64,000 nt of DNA from Lolium rigidum (taxonomy: Eukaryota; Streptophyta; Magnoliopsida; Poales; Poaceae): assembly GCF_022539505.1 (NCBI RefSeq), contig NC_061508.1, forward strand, positions 66,349,754 to 66,413,753, written 5' to 3'. A program made the translations under genes and the position numbers. This document shows, piece after piece, positions 36,441 through 48,421 of this stretch (the stretch's first letter is position 1; each line of letters begins with the position of its first letter). The notes below the pieces were generated by a model that was given only the letters and a program-made list of their open reading frames with translations, was not told the DNA's origin and made no database searches.

Positions 36441-37993
36441 TCCGGGTATGTTTGTCGCCTTGGTAGATCATTCTACTTCCATCGGGGCTTTTCAACGATA
36501 CCGTCTTGTTCACACGATCGATCAATGCTCCATTAGCTTCCAACCAGTTCATACCAAGAATGAAATCAATGTCCTTCATCGGTAAAATGAACGAGTCCGC
36601 GTCAAACGCGCACTTATTGATCATAATGACTTGTTTTTGTTTGGCATGGGTTACTACTATCGTTCCCCCGCGTAAAGTATGGTTATGGTTGTATCTAACT
36701 TAGTGCAACTAATCCCATGTTTGATGATGAATTGTTGAAAAATGAATGATGTAGTTGCACCAGTATCAAAAAGTACTTTGCCAGGATGAGTGAGTATCTG
36801 AAGCGTACCTATCACCGCCTGGTCAGAGTTGACCACCTCCTCCAGACTGGTACAATTCAGCTTGCCGAAGGGCTTCTTATTCTTCCAGCTCCCTCCGGTG
36901 TTTCCTCGATTTCCTCCTCCTCCTGACTGACCTCCTCCCGTGTTTCTCTTGGGGCAGTCCTTCAGCATGTGCCCCTCCTGGCGACAACCAAAGCATATAA
37001 TCTTTGGCTTCTTACAATCCTTGGCAAAATGCCCCGAAAGTCCACAGATTCGACGGACCATTGGATTGGCGGTCTGAAAAGCTTGATTCCTCCTACTACC
37101 GTAGTAGTTACTGTTGTTGTTGTTGTTGTTGTTGTTGTATCTGGGCTTGAAACTCAAGCTGGTATTAGGCTTGTTACTAACAAACCTCTTAGGCTCAAAC
37201 TTGGCCTTTTTCCGTTTCTCCTCCTGCAATTGCTTGAAATCATCTTCCAGAGTGATGGCTGCATCCACCAACTCTTGAAACTCCGTCGCTCTCATCATAC
37301 GGAGCTGTACCTTGAACTGGGGACTTAACCCCCTCAGAAATCTCTTTTTCTTCTTGTCCTCGGTGTTGACTTCTTCAACAGCATACCGGGACAGTTTAGA
37401 GAACTCCCTGACATAGGTCAGGATTGCCTTGTCCTTCTGCTCGAGACTTTCAAATTCTCGACGCTTCAGCTCCACTATACTTTCAGGGACATTGGATTCC
37501 CTGAATTTTCTTGCGAACTCCTCCCATGTGAATACCTTTCCAGCCGGATATACGGCTACTATATTATCCCACCAAGATGCGGCGGGTCCACACAACAAGT
37601 GTGTAGCATAACGGACCTTCTCCTGGTCATTGCATCCAACGGTGTTGAGCTTTCGCTCAGTATCCATCAGCCAATCTTCCGCGTCCATCGGCTCGGGCGC
37701 GTATGCAAAAGATATGGGCTTGGTGTTCGGAAGTCTGCTAAGGTGACTCCCTGATTCTCAGGTCTCTCCACCCTGTTTTGTTGTAACAAATCCTGGAAGA
37801 ATTTGTTCTGCTGCTCCAACGTGACACGTTGTCTCTCTTCCACCATCTGCATGTACTGAATGAAATTCTGTTGCGTCATGGGTGGTGGTGGTGGTGGAAA
37901 CTGATCTCTGGCTGCTCCCTCAGCCTCCTCCTTTTGCTTGGCTTCGCGCTCCATGCGCTGTGCTTCGGTCTCCCCTCCTAACTCTCCCGACAT
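36441..37993 (-). pseudogene. Gag and protease of Tekay element, frameshifted
   Basis: The N-terminal frame 37667-37993 begins MSGELGGETEAQRME with a proline run and a glutamine-rich helix. The next frame, 36657-37688, has the Gag core (MDAEDWLMDTERKLNTVG, then WWDNIVAVYP). It carries an asparagine run encoded by a (TTG)n microsatellite at 37112-37138. It also has one degraded and one intact zinc knuckle (CFGCRQEGHMLKDC, spacing C-x2-C-x4-H-x4-C) and the protease site LFDTGATTSF. The frame 36415-36624 continues the protease (FILGMNWLEANGALID). The shift near 37690 breaks Gag. Confidence 0.88.
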
Positions 37994-38297
37994 AACCCCC
38001 TAGTTCTGCAACACAAGATGATTCTCATAATTACTCCATGCGCAAGTTTTCTGAGCTCAACCTTGTGCACAGAACTAGTCACGCAATGGAAATCAAGAAG
38101 CAAATCCAAATCATACAAAACATATACCATATATTTACATACATAAGTAGTCTTATTACAATACTCAAGTCGATGTGAGTATGCAAACTCACTTATTAAA
38201 GTATATATACAAATTTCTACAAAATATTACACTCTACAATACACGTGGTACTTGTGTATTGTAGCTTGGCTTCTCTTGGTAGACTTCTAGTCGATCT

Positions 38298-39378
38298 TCA
38301 CTCCCGATACATTCCAGGCTTCCATCCGGTCGAACGTGTCGTTCTCCTGACAAAACCTGGAACATAAGGTCTCCCCGTTGGCTGATAATCGGAATCCGAC
38401 GATGATCCTAGGGCGAAATCAGTGTTCACAAACTGATCATTCAGTGCATCGTAATCCACCCACCGGGTGTACTCTCCTGTAGCCCCACCATAAGGGTTAC
38501 CAAAACTCATACCCGACTCAACTTGTGTCGGATATCCTCCATCCACTCCTTCATTACTAGGATAGCTCGGTTCCGGGTTGTTGCGTCATCATTCATCTCT
38601 CCATCATAATACGCGGTGGTACTATGAGTTCCCGTATCCGATCCCCAACGCCAACCCCTAGAATTCTCGATAGGAGTCTCGAACGCTGGTTGTTTCCGGA
38701 TTCCTCTCCGCCTTCGTATCCCCCATAGGAACTACCCAGATAGTTCCCAGGTGTAACAGGTGTAGGTTCACGTGCAAGTGGATCAATACTGATGTAGTCA
38801 CCAGCTGAATAAACTGGTGTGTGTACCACATTCTCCATAGGTTCTTTCCCCCTACTCTCCTCCTTGGGTTCAGTGAACTCCTCAAGCATCGTATCAATTG
38901 CTCCTATCAGATGATGATTCAACTGAAAGAGTAATGATAGGAAGTTGCGGCTATTGTCCATGTATTTGGCTGCTTCGGCTGGTTTACTTTTGGCGTATTT
39001 GAAATGGTTCAGCATGGGATCATTGTCCTCCTCCATATGAGGAATGTGTGTGAATTCGGAACCCATAAGCGCTTTCGTCTTATGCTCCCGAATATCGGTT
39101 ATGGCTCTCATAACAGCTATATGGTAGGCTGTATTGGTTGTCCTTGCTTCCCCAGCTGGCATGACTACGCTCATTCCCAAAGATTCGGGAAGTCGCAATC
39201 CTACCCTGCACTTGGCCAACACCGGACCATCATAGAACATGTACTTCTTTACTGGAATCTGGGGATCGCACCCAAATTCCAGTAACATGGCTCGTAAGAT
39301 ATCTGCAAGTCCTCCTTGGTACTCGTTCGGTGTGGAATCCATAACTTTCACGTTTCTTCCCGGTCGTGAACTTGCCAT
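38298..39378 (-). pseudogene. Extra sense ORF between primer site and gag (orf0-like)
   Basis: The ATG at 39378 opens 261 codons beginning MASSRPGRNVKVMDS, with DILRAMLLEFGCDPQIPVKK, MRAITDIREHKTKALMG and FLSLLFQLNHHLIG. The stop is at 38593. A second frame from about 38580 to 38298 looks like its continuation (acidic, Ser/Tyr-rich, ending GWKPGMYRE). One frameshift therefore probably shortened a protein of about 360 residues. It starts 217 bp inside the 5' LTR boundary, ahead of gag and on the same strand. Some grass Tekay-type elements are known to have an upstream ORF (called orf0 in rice RIRE3-type elements). I think this is of that kind but cannot prove it. There is no known domain or function. 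Confidence 0.65.
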
Positions 39379-39581
39379 GTTGGCTGTAGAAATAGAAAGA
39401 TTATGAGATTAGTAATAATGCATCATAATAGAGATAATAAAGAATTATCGCACTAAAAGATATGGTTGTTGTATTCTCAATTGAATATACACCATATTTT
39501 TAGAGAATTCTTTACTAATCCTATTTGACTCCTAACGTTTTAGTCCCATTTACTAGGTTCCAACCTAAGGTCAAAGCTTTT

Positions 39582-39593
39582 GCTCTGATACCA
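39582..39593 (-). promoter_or_regulatory. Primer binding site of Tekay element
   Basis: The minus strand reads TGGTATCAGAGC two bases after the 5' LTR end. This is the classic complement of the initiator tRNA-Met 3' end, used to start minus-strand DNA synthesis. Confidence 0.93.
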
Positions 39594-39595
39594 AC

Positions 39596-42500
39596 TGTGG
39601 TGACCCTGCATACCACTGCATGTTGTAGTATGTACAACAGAACATAGCAGGGTCCATAACTCATTCACTTATTATTACAAGCATCAAACTTATATTGTCT
39701 TGGAGCTCCTCTTGGGTCCTAAGAGGAATACTCCCGGGTTCGAGGTGAACCCAACTCAACTTACAATATAGGAGTCTCATTAAACTATACATTTATTGCC
39801 TCGAGCAGCTAAATACTAAGAGTTCGGGCTGCTCGGTTACTACTACTACTGGATGTCTCTAGGCTTGATCTCCTCCGGAAGCCTCCCGGATCCGTAGACT
39901 ATGAGATAGTCTACGCCTTCAACACCTCCAGAGAGGTCGGGTTCTTCATAGCCGATGATCTCGGCTCCTTCATTGTTGTCGTAGTCCTCCTCCAGACGAT
40001 TCAGACAATCTAAGCATGGGATTTAAGAGTGGTATGAGTACGAGCGTACTCAACAAGTTCATTATAGATAAGAGGTGTTTAATGCACTAGCTACGAGATT
40101 AGACCGAGAAAGTCTAATATCAATGCAAGTTTTGATAAATATTTCTTCAAGAGATTGCTTTTATTTCAAAGAGCTATGTCCGTCGACCTTCACCGGTTTA
40201 CTAGAACTTCATGGAGCTCCTTTCCGGCCGCGTTCGCAGTTCCTCAATCCCGGAACAGGGAGTGACAGGTCACGATTCTTTACACTCTGCAGAGGTGTGT
40301 TGCTTTACCCATAAGAGATCTTAACCTTGGTGCCAACCGGGCAGCTTTCCCGTCCACACTTCCTTCGGTGTGAGGCCCGGTATAAGGTCTAGCCATTCAT
40401 GTTCCTCCGCTACCTCGAACACCCACCCTTTGTTGCATGCGCCGACCCTAGGTCCACGTCGGTCCCATTATTCCTATAGATTTCAAGGTGGACCCCGACC
40501 ACGACAACAGTGCTGGGCTCTACCATACACTCCTACGCCGGTGGCTGCAACCCATCATAGACCGCAATACCGTGGGGACTTAAGGCCTCCCCAGCCCAAC
40601 CGCTTGCACTTCGAGCGACAAGTGTCTACGGACTATGCCGTGGGGACTTAAGGCTTCCCCAGCCAACCGATTGCCCTGACAGATACAAGTGTCTACGGTA
40701 AAGCGCATCCGTTGATGAACGAGAGGTGGAAACACTTTTGACTACTCCGTCCCACTCCGGATCTTATGGTTAACACGGGTATTACGGCACAAGAATCACT
40801 CGGCGACATTTGTTGTTTAATCCTAGATGGATATAAACCCGTGCAATGGAACCTCCACCATATCAACACAATCCATGGTTCCATTGCCCACCACATAGTC
40901 ATATTCATAGTTATGAAAGTAGTGGTTTTGGTTTTTATGCAATAGTGATAACCATAATACTTTGCAAGTAATTTGATAGAAATACTCAAATGACATGAGC
41001 AAGTGATGAACTTGCTCGAACACCGCAAAGTTTTGCGGCTTGGAAGGTGTGGACTGACCCTTGTCCTCTGATTCTGAAAAATAGCATCATTGTCCGATAA
41101 GGGCAATGGTTAAAGAAGCAATTATGCATGATTCCAGTTTTAGGGTTTTGTTCCCCCCTTCCGATGTCGTTATTATTTCATGTGAGAGGTTAATACTAAG
41201 AATAATTTGGAGATATTATCTTTAGAGTAAATACAACCTTGAAATGTTGTCAAGGTGTTTTTCTAGCCCATAACATTAATGGACTTACTTTTTTAAAAAT
41301 AATATGTGTGATTTAAATGTTTGTTTAAATCATCAAATCATGACTTATTCATATTTGTCTTTAATAATTCTCTTTAATATTTTATTTAGGTAGAGAATTT
41401 TATGCTGATCAGTTTTTATATTTTTAATTATTTTTTTAGAGCTATTAATAATTTTCTATGATTATTCAAAGTTTCAGCATTTTTATTTGTTTGTGAAAAG
41501 ACGAAAACACCCCTGGGCCCACTGTCGGTGCAACCCGATGGGTTAGGTCGAATCGACCGGCCCGGTCCGGCTCGACCAGCCCCACTCCTCTCTTCTCCTC
41601 ACGCGCGATCGAACCCTAACCCTAACTCCGCTCCGGCGACTCGCGTCGCCTCCGCCGTCGCCGCTCGATTCCGGCGAGATTCGCCGGACTTGGCCCCCGC
41701 CATGGTGCGCAACCAACGCGCCACACGACGGCGGTCAATCCTATCCGCGTCGATCTGACGCGGGCGACCTGCTGCTCTCGGTCTCGTCCCCGTCTGGTGC
41801 TAGGGTTACGGGATCCGCTCGATCCCGCCGTTCCTGGCGCTCCTGGTGCTTGGACTCCGCCCTGGCTTCGCCGCCGTGGTGCGGGTGGTGCCGTGGTGCC
41901 GCCATGGCCTGGCTTGGCTTGGCGCCGCCGCGCTCTGGCGTGTGCCGCCGTGGCCGCCATGGCCGTGCCTATCTGCTCGACCCGGGTATGTGCGCCTCCT
42001 CTCTTCTGCTTCTCTCTTGTGCCTGACCTGCTTCCTCTGCTAGCTCTACCCCTGTGTTGTGCTTGCCTGCGCAAGAGCTGTTGTGCTCTTCTGCAGCGCC
42101 ATGTGTGCCTGCTCCTGCTGTGCTATGCTGCTGCGCTATGCATGTGCTACTGCTGTGTGATGCCCTGCCATATCTCTGTGTAAGAATTTCTAGCCTAAGC
42201 ACTTGCTGTGCTAGTACTTCTTGCTTAATTCCATTCCTGTGCCTTTGTTCTTGTTGATAATCTTGCCAGATCCTCAAGTGTGTTCATTTCAATTGCTATG
42301 GCTTGATTATAGTGTATAGTTCTTGCATAATTGCAAGTGCCTGAGCTACTGTGGCTAATTCTTGTGCTCAAATTCATGAGCATGCTCATCTGAGCATTGC
42401 TGTTGGCTTGCTGGTATGATTAAAGGATGAGCACTAAGTGGTTTATTTGTTTATCATGATCCAGTGGTTCATCAATCCTTTGATGTGCTTCTGGATACAA

Positions 42501-43814
42501 TCATAAGGTTATTAATTGATTATCTGTGATGCAATTCATTAAGCAATGTGTCTGTTTATTTTATATGGTCAATATAATGCTAGAATTGGGTTCTAGCATG
42601 CTTTAGCAAGCTCTGGTGATCCAGTGATCAACAGCTGCTTGATCAATGCTTGCTTTATTTACTGCCTATGCCTGTCTGGGCTTATTCTGGTGACTGTGCA
42701 TCACCAGGCCTTGTGCTTGGTGTGTCTTGTGGTTGGCTCCAGCAATTGCTTGTTGCTTCCAAGTGATCAATTGGATCATGAGTAAGTGTTCCGATTCATC
42801 GGTGATCTATCTCTTTCATTTATCTGTAAAGCTTATCCTTGTTTATTGGATAAATGAGATGAACTGCTTGCAGTGATGACTCTTATAATTTGTTTAATTG
42901 AGATAGAGTTTGTGGTGGAAAAGTTTTTATATGGTTGGCTCTTGCTCCCCTGGTCGACAGCTCCACCTTCCCCTTGGGTGACTCACTCTGTATGTGTGCT
43001 GCATGCACACAGCCTTGTGAGCAGGCTGTGTGTGTGTGTCTACCAGATACTTTGCACTTGGGACATTGAGAGGATCAGCTCGGCAGAGTTGAGCATATCT
43101 TCTCAATTCTCATTTCTTTGCTAACCTGCCAAGTGGTTATGCCACTTGGCATAACTCTTCTTTTGTTGTGATTATGTGCAGGGATCAATCTGTTGCTCCA
43201 ATGATCATGAAGATCATCAAGTACAAGAATAAATGAAGTTTATCTTGTAGTGTTAGGACAGATCCTTGATTTGTAATTTTCCTGTTCTTTTCTTTTTCTA
43301 TTTTTGTCCAATTCTTGTAATATGTTGTAATGTTCATATTTTATTTCTGGATATTGTAAAAGACAATGTATTATGTGTGTTTATCAATAAAGCTCCAATT
43401 TTTCTCTATTGAGCTTTAGATATTAATTGTTCTATTTATATTTTGATTATTTAGGATTGTTTATTAAATTATCTCAAGTTTGAGTTATGAGATATTAACT
43501 TGATGTTTGAATTTGAAATTCAAATTCAAATTTGGTTTGAACTTGATCATCCATCTTAACTTAGAATTCAATCATGCAACTTAAATTGGTGATTCCAACT
43601 CTCCCCTCTCAACTCAAAACCCTAGTTTAGTTGAATAAGGAACAGGTTTATCGCACTCTCGAAACCCTAACCCTGTAAGGTGTCGAGAGAGAAACTTGTC
43701 CCCCTTCGATGCAGTTTTTGTTTAAAAGCGCGAAATTTCCCCAGAATTTGCAATGCAATGCACATCCCTTTCTAAAATCTACCCCTCGATCGTCTCTAAA
43801 CCTGGGACATTACA
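39596..43814 (-). repeat. 5' LTR of Tekay element
   Basis: 4219 bp from TGTGGTGACC to GGGACATTACA, the partner of 16192-20462. Compared with that copy it lacks about 50 bp near the start. It also has small indels (for example the AATTTGAAATTCAAATTC stretch near 43510) and scattered substitutions. Open frames such as 41528-42277 lie in the GC-rich middle and occur in both copies, so they are LTR composition effects. Confidence 0.95.
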
Positions 43815-43819
43815 ACTGT
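43815..43819. repeat. Target duplication ACTGT, right side of Tekay insertion
   Basis: Matches 16187-16191 exactly. Confidence 0.9.
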
Positions 43820-44303
43820 GAAGATTCCGGAATTATTTCGGCATCCAATCCGATGCACACTTGGTTCTTTTGCTTTGGCTCTGTCTACCTCTTTTGGTTG
43901 TTTTGGCGTATGAGTCACAAAGTTCTTTTGCCAAACAAGCACTTTCTTGAACTTAGAAAGAATTCGAAATTTTCACAAAAAACCGGCATAGCCGGGGTTA
44001 GTTAATTTTTCCGGACTGTTCGTTCCCACTCCTCCTTTTCGTGGTTCACGTGCTTAATTCCTACCGGTTTATCTTGCTTGCCATGAAGCCGGGTTGCGGA
44101 CAGCAGCAGAGTCGAAGACTCCGGTAGGTTTAGCACGTTACTAAATCGGAAAGAAAAAATGTTCAATAAGCAACCGGTAAACTGAAAAAATAAACATATT
44201 GCATGCAATTTCAGTGGGAGTAGTCCCCGAGACTCATTCGAGGTCCCGACATCTTTTATTCATAGCAAATAAGGTACAAAAAAGAACTTCATACAGAACA
44301 ACT
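43820..44303. other. 3' untranslated spacer of outer Tat element
   Basis: No coding. It contains the phrase AAAAAACCGGCATAGCC (around 43978) that also forms the tandem repeats at 14213-14640. This ties the two sides of the Tekay insertion together. Confidence 0.6.
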
Positions 44304-45435
44304 TCAGGAATAGAAAGGATGCAGTAGTGCTATGTTCCATGGGCGCTTTGTTTCTTCCCCTGACCTGTCCGCCTTTCCCTTCTTTGATTCATGTGCATCG
44401 ATCAAGTGGTAGGCATCATTGTGCAGAGCCTTGCTCACAATGAAAGGCCCTTCCCACGGAGGTGAGAGTTTGTGGCATCCCTCAGTGCGTTGCACTAGGC
44501 GTAGCACCAGGTCTCCTTCCCGGAACACTCTTGGTTTAACCTTCCGGCTATGATAGCGTCTGAGGTTCTGCTGGTATATGGATGTTCTTGCCAAAGCCAA
44601 CTCCCTTGCTTCTTCTAGCAAGTCCACATCATTTTCTCGGGCCTCTTTTACCTCTTCTTCGGTATAGAGTTGAACCCTTGGTGAATCATGTATGATGTCA
44701 GTTGGTATCATGGCTTCTGCCCCGTAAACCATGAAGAAAGGAGTGTATCCGGTAGACCGGTTTGGAGTCGTTCTTATGCTCCACAAAGACCGATGGTAAC
44801 TCATTGAGCCAACACCCCGGTGTCTTTTCAACCGCCTCAAAGTCTTGGTTTGATACCGGAAAGCACCAAAGCATTGGTTCTTTCCACTTGGCCATTGCCT
44901 TGCGGGTGTGCGACTGAGCACAAGTCCAGCTGGATGTTGTTATCCTCACAAAATCTTTTGAACTCTCATTGAGCAAAGTTTGTTCCGTTGTCAGTGATAA
45001 TGCTATGCGGCTAGCCATACCGCAAGATAACATCCTTCAAGAATTTCACAGCCGTATGCCCATCACATTTTGCGATAGGCTTCACCTCTAGCCACTTAGT
45101 GAACTTATCCACCATTACTAGGATGTGAGTCATGCTGCTCCTTGCAGTTTTGAATGGGCCCACCATGTCAAGGCACCAAACAAAGAACGGCCAAGTTAGT
45201 GGTATAGTTTTCAAACCGGATGCTGGGGTATGGTTCTGCTTGGCGTACCGCTGGCACCCGTTGCACCTGCGCACCAAATCCTCAGCATTTTCCAGTGTCG
45301 TGAGCTAGTAGAACCCATGCCGGAACACTTTCGCCACCAGCGCTCTTTATGAAGCATGGTGCCCACACTCTCCTTGATGAATCTCTGCCAGCATTTCTTT
45401 TCCTTCTTCCGGTTCCACACATCTTTGGAGGACAC
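44304..45435 (-). pseudogene. Integrase of outer Tat element, frameshifted
   Basis: 45211-45435 covers the zinc region, with the CNGCQRYAKQ motif in the next frame (45011-45277). That next frame also has the core start WCLDMVGPFKTA and VDKFTKWLEVKPI. The C-terminal frame 44304-44921 has SLWSIRTTPNRSTGYTP, then GAEAMIPTDI, EGDLVLRLVQRTEG and LSPPWEGPFIVSKA, ending in a stop at 44304. There is no chromodomain, as expected for Tat. Frame changes near 44900, 45010 and 45250 break it. Confidence 0.85.
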
Positions 45436-46453
45436 CGGTTACACTTCTCTTGTACACTTCTCCATTGATGATGGTGTAAGCCTTAGATCTCCTTTGGATT
45501 CTTTTTGACTCATTTTCATCAACCGGCAAGGTGCCGTTGATCAGGAATTCCTTAATAGGTTCAACCCAAGTTGGTGCTTCCCGTACCAGAAATATTGGTA
45601 CGTATATCTCCATGTAATCCACGAGCATAGCTTCTTCCGGCTTAGATCCTGTAGTCCCCGAGTTTACCGGAGCAGTCCCCGGGTTTCCTTTGTCAATGTT
45701 CATTGGCACAATGTGTGACTCCGGTACGAAAATTGATTCCGATTCCGGATTCGGTTTGATCGATGGCATCCTTAGGTGAGCCAAAGCTACTCCGGGAAGA
45801 ATTTCCTGTCGGGAGGAGCCTAACTTGGAGAGTGTATCCGCGGCTTCATTTTCCGCCCGCGGCACATGGTGAAACTCACATCCTTCAAAGAATCCAGCAA
45901 TCTTTTGCACGTGAAACCGGTAAGAGGCCATGTTGGCATCTTTTGCGTCCCAATCTCCGGAACACTGCTGCACCACAAGATCTGAATCACCATAGCAAAT
46001 GATCCGGTGTGCACCGATTTATTTTGCGACCTTGAGCCCATGGATCAGAGCCTCGTACTCAGCGACATTGTTTGATGCCCTGAAATGCACTTGGAGAACA
46101 TACCGGAGATGATCTCCCTTTGGCGAGGTAAGAACCACACCGGCACCTAGACCCTCTTTGAGCTTGGATCCGTCGAAGTGCATCTTCCAGTATTCTATCT
46201 TTTGTTCTGGGGGTTTGTATTGCATTTCCGCCCAATCAACCAAGAAATCAGCTAAAGCTTGTGATTTTATTGCATCTCTTCTTTCGTATACCGGTACGTA
46301 TGGTGATATCTGAATTTCCCATTTGGCAATCCTACCGCTAGCATCCTTGTTGCACATGATATCCGAAATTGGTGCCTCACTCACCACCTTCATTGGGTGT
46401 TCTTCAAAGTAGTGCTTGAGCTTTGTGGGGGCCATGAACACGCCATAGGTCAT
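45436..46453 (-). pseudogene. RNase H and linker of outer Tat element
   Basis: The frame 46019-46453 has MTYGVFMAPTKLKHYFEEHP, then the second RNase H as MHFDGSKLKEGLGAGVVL and ASNNVAEYEALIHGLKVAK. The frame 45347-45976 continues with ENEAADTLSKLGSSRQ and a long linker to the integrase zinc region. A frame change near 46000 separates them. Confidence 0.85.
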
Positions 46454-48421
46454 TTTCTAGAAGTGAGGGTAGTTTTGTTTTGAGAGGGAGAGCACCTCGC
46501 TCAGGTAGTATACCGGTCTTTGCACGGTTTTTCCTTCCTCTTCTCTTTCCACTACAACCACAACACTCACAACCCGGTTTGTTGCTGCTATGTACAACAG
46601 CATGGGCTCCCTTTCTAGAGGTGAAGCCAATACCGGCGCGGTTGCCAGCATCGTTTTTAGCTCTTTGAACGATGCGTCTGCCTGAGGGGTCCAGAAGAAG
46701 GTATCGGATTTTTTCATCAAAGCATAGAGAGGCAGAGCCTTTTCTCCCAACCTGCTTATGAACCGGCTTAGCGATGCCAAGCTTCCGGTGAACTTTTGCA
46801 CGTCCTTAAGATCGTGCGGTATAGTCATTCTTTCGATGGCCCGGATTTTTACCGGATTAACCTCTATTCCCCGGCTTGATACGAGAAAGCCAAGCAGTTT
46901 GCCGGCAGGGACACCGAAGGTGCATTTTGCCGGATTGAGTTTCATCCGGAACCTTCTCAGGTTGTCAAACGTTTGCCTCAGATCATCGATCAAGGTTTCT
47001 TTTACCTTAGTTTTTATCACGACATCGTCCACATAGACTTGCACATTTTTTCCGATCTGATCAAACAAACACTTTTGCATACGCGTCGGTACGTTGCACC
47101 AGCGTTGCGCAAACCGAAAGGCATAGTGACATAGCAAGTAAGCCCCGTGCGGGGTAATGAACGCAGGTTTTATTTGATCTTCCTTTTTCGAGGGAATCTG
47201 GTGGAAACCGGAATAAGCATCCAGGAAAGACAACAGCTCACAACCAGCAGTAGAATCAATCACTTGATCGATCCGGGGTAAAGGGAAAGGATCTTTCGGG
47301 CAAGCCTTGTTCAGGTTGGTGTAGTCGATGCACATGCGCCACACCTTTGGAGCTTTTGCTTCAAGGTTCCTCTTTTTTCTTCTCGACCAGCACCGGATTG
47401 GCTAGCCACTCAGTATGCAGTACCTCCACAATGAAGCCGGCAACCAACAACTTTGTCACTTCTTCTCCGATGATCTTTCTTCTGTCTTCAGCAAACCGGC
47501 GCAACGGCTGCCTTACCGGCTTCGCATCCTTCCGGACGTTTAGAGAGTGCTCAGCCAACTCCCTCGGAACACCTACCAAGTCATCAGTAGACCAGACAAA
47601 GATATTCCGATTCTCACGGAGGAAGTTGACGAGCGCGCTTTCCTATGCCTCACTCAGGCCGGCACCGATACGAACGGTACGCTCAGGGTAAGCCGGGTCC
47701 AGCACGATGTCTTTTTTCTCCTTTGTTGGCTTGAAAGCCGGTGTGCCCAAATTGCCACTCATTGCCGCTAAGCTCAACTGTGAGGACTGAGCCAGCGCAA
47801 CTGCAGTTTGCATCCTTCTTTTTTCCTCAGCAATCACCAGCGATTCTGCCAGGTTCGATCCGGCGGAAGCAGTTTCCAGTGAAACTTTGTAGTTTCCCAC
47901 CACGGTTAAGGGTCCACGAGGTGCCGACATCTTCATTTTGAGATACGCCGTGTGAGTGGAGGCCATAAATGCCGCCAATGTTGGTCTCCCCAGCAGTGCA
48001 TGATAAGGACTGTCTAGATCCACCACCTCAAACAAGACATTTTCCACCCGGCAATTATCACGTCCTCCGAATGAGACATCCACCCGGACTTTTCCCATGG
48101 GCGAACAGGACAGCCCCGGAACGATTCCATGGAGCGTTGTGTGAGTCGGTTGTAACATGTTTTCTGTTATCCCCAGCGTACGCATGGTGTGCCGGTACAT
48201 GATATTTATGATGCTCCCATTGTCTATCAGCACTTTGCTGAACTTGACTCGAGTCGTTGGCCCATGCATGATTGGGTCTACAACAAGAGCATAACCACCC
48301 GGATTTGGCATTATCTTGGGGTGATCCTTGAACGACCAAGAGACTTCCTGATCTGACCACAGCATGTATTTTGGTACTGCCGGCATCACAGCGTTCACTT
48401 CCATGGAACGGCGATGCAGGC
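46454..48421 (-). pseudogene. Protease and reverse transcriptase of outer Tat element
   Basis: The frame 47643-48421 begins just after the solo-LTR junction (SMEVNAVMPAVPKY). It carries the protease-like VLIDNGSIINIMY, in which the usual G of the D-[ST/G]-G triad region is changed, then LDSPYHALLGRP. RT starts in frame 47361-47579 (PLRRFAEDRRK, then GFIVEV). It continues in 46457-47344 with CIDYTNLNKACPKDPFPLPR, FLDAYSGFHQI, the YVDD box and FGVPAGKLLGFLVSS. The stretch near 47130 reads abnormally where PFGLRNAGATY-type residues are expected, suggesting paired indels. Confidence 0.87.
48417..48421. repeat. Target duplication CAGGC, left side of solo LTR
   Basis: CAGGC precedes TGTGGTGACC and is repeated at 54820-54824. 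Confidence 0.88.

Larger units (their letters stand above)
16192..43814 (-). mobile_element. Tekay-type chromovirus (Ty3/gypsy), interrupted
   Basis: A complete LTR retrotransposon on the minus strand. It has two 4.2-kb LTRs, a primer binding site next to the right LTR, an extra ORF, gag, protease, reverse transcriptase, RNase H, integrase, chromodomain and a polypurine tract next to the left LTR. Long LTRs, an initiator-Met primer site and a C-terminal chromodomain place it in the Tekay (Del) lineage. Without its own nested insertion (21283-34257 plus 5 bp) it is about 14.6 kb. Several frameshifts in gag and pol make it non-autonomous now. It sits in the 3' untranslated part of the outer Tat element. 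Confidence 0.92.

Noticed and set aside
39582..39593. tRNA-Met gene
   Set aside because: Only the short complement of the tRNA 3' end is present. Position beside the LTR shows it is a primer binding site.
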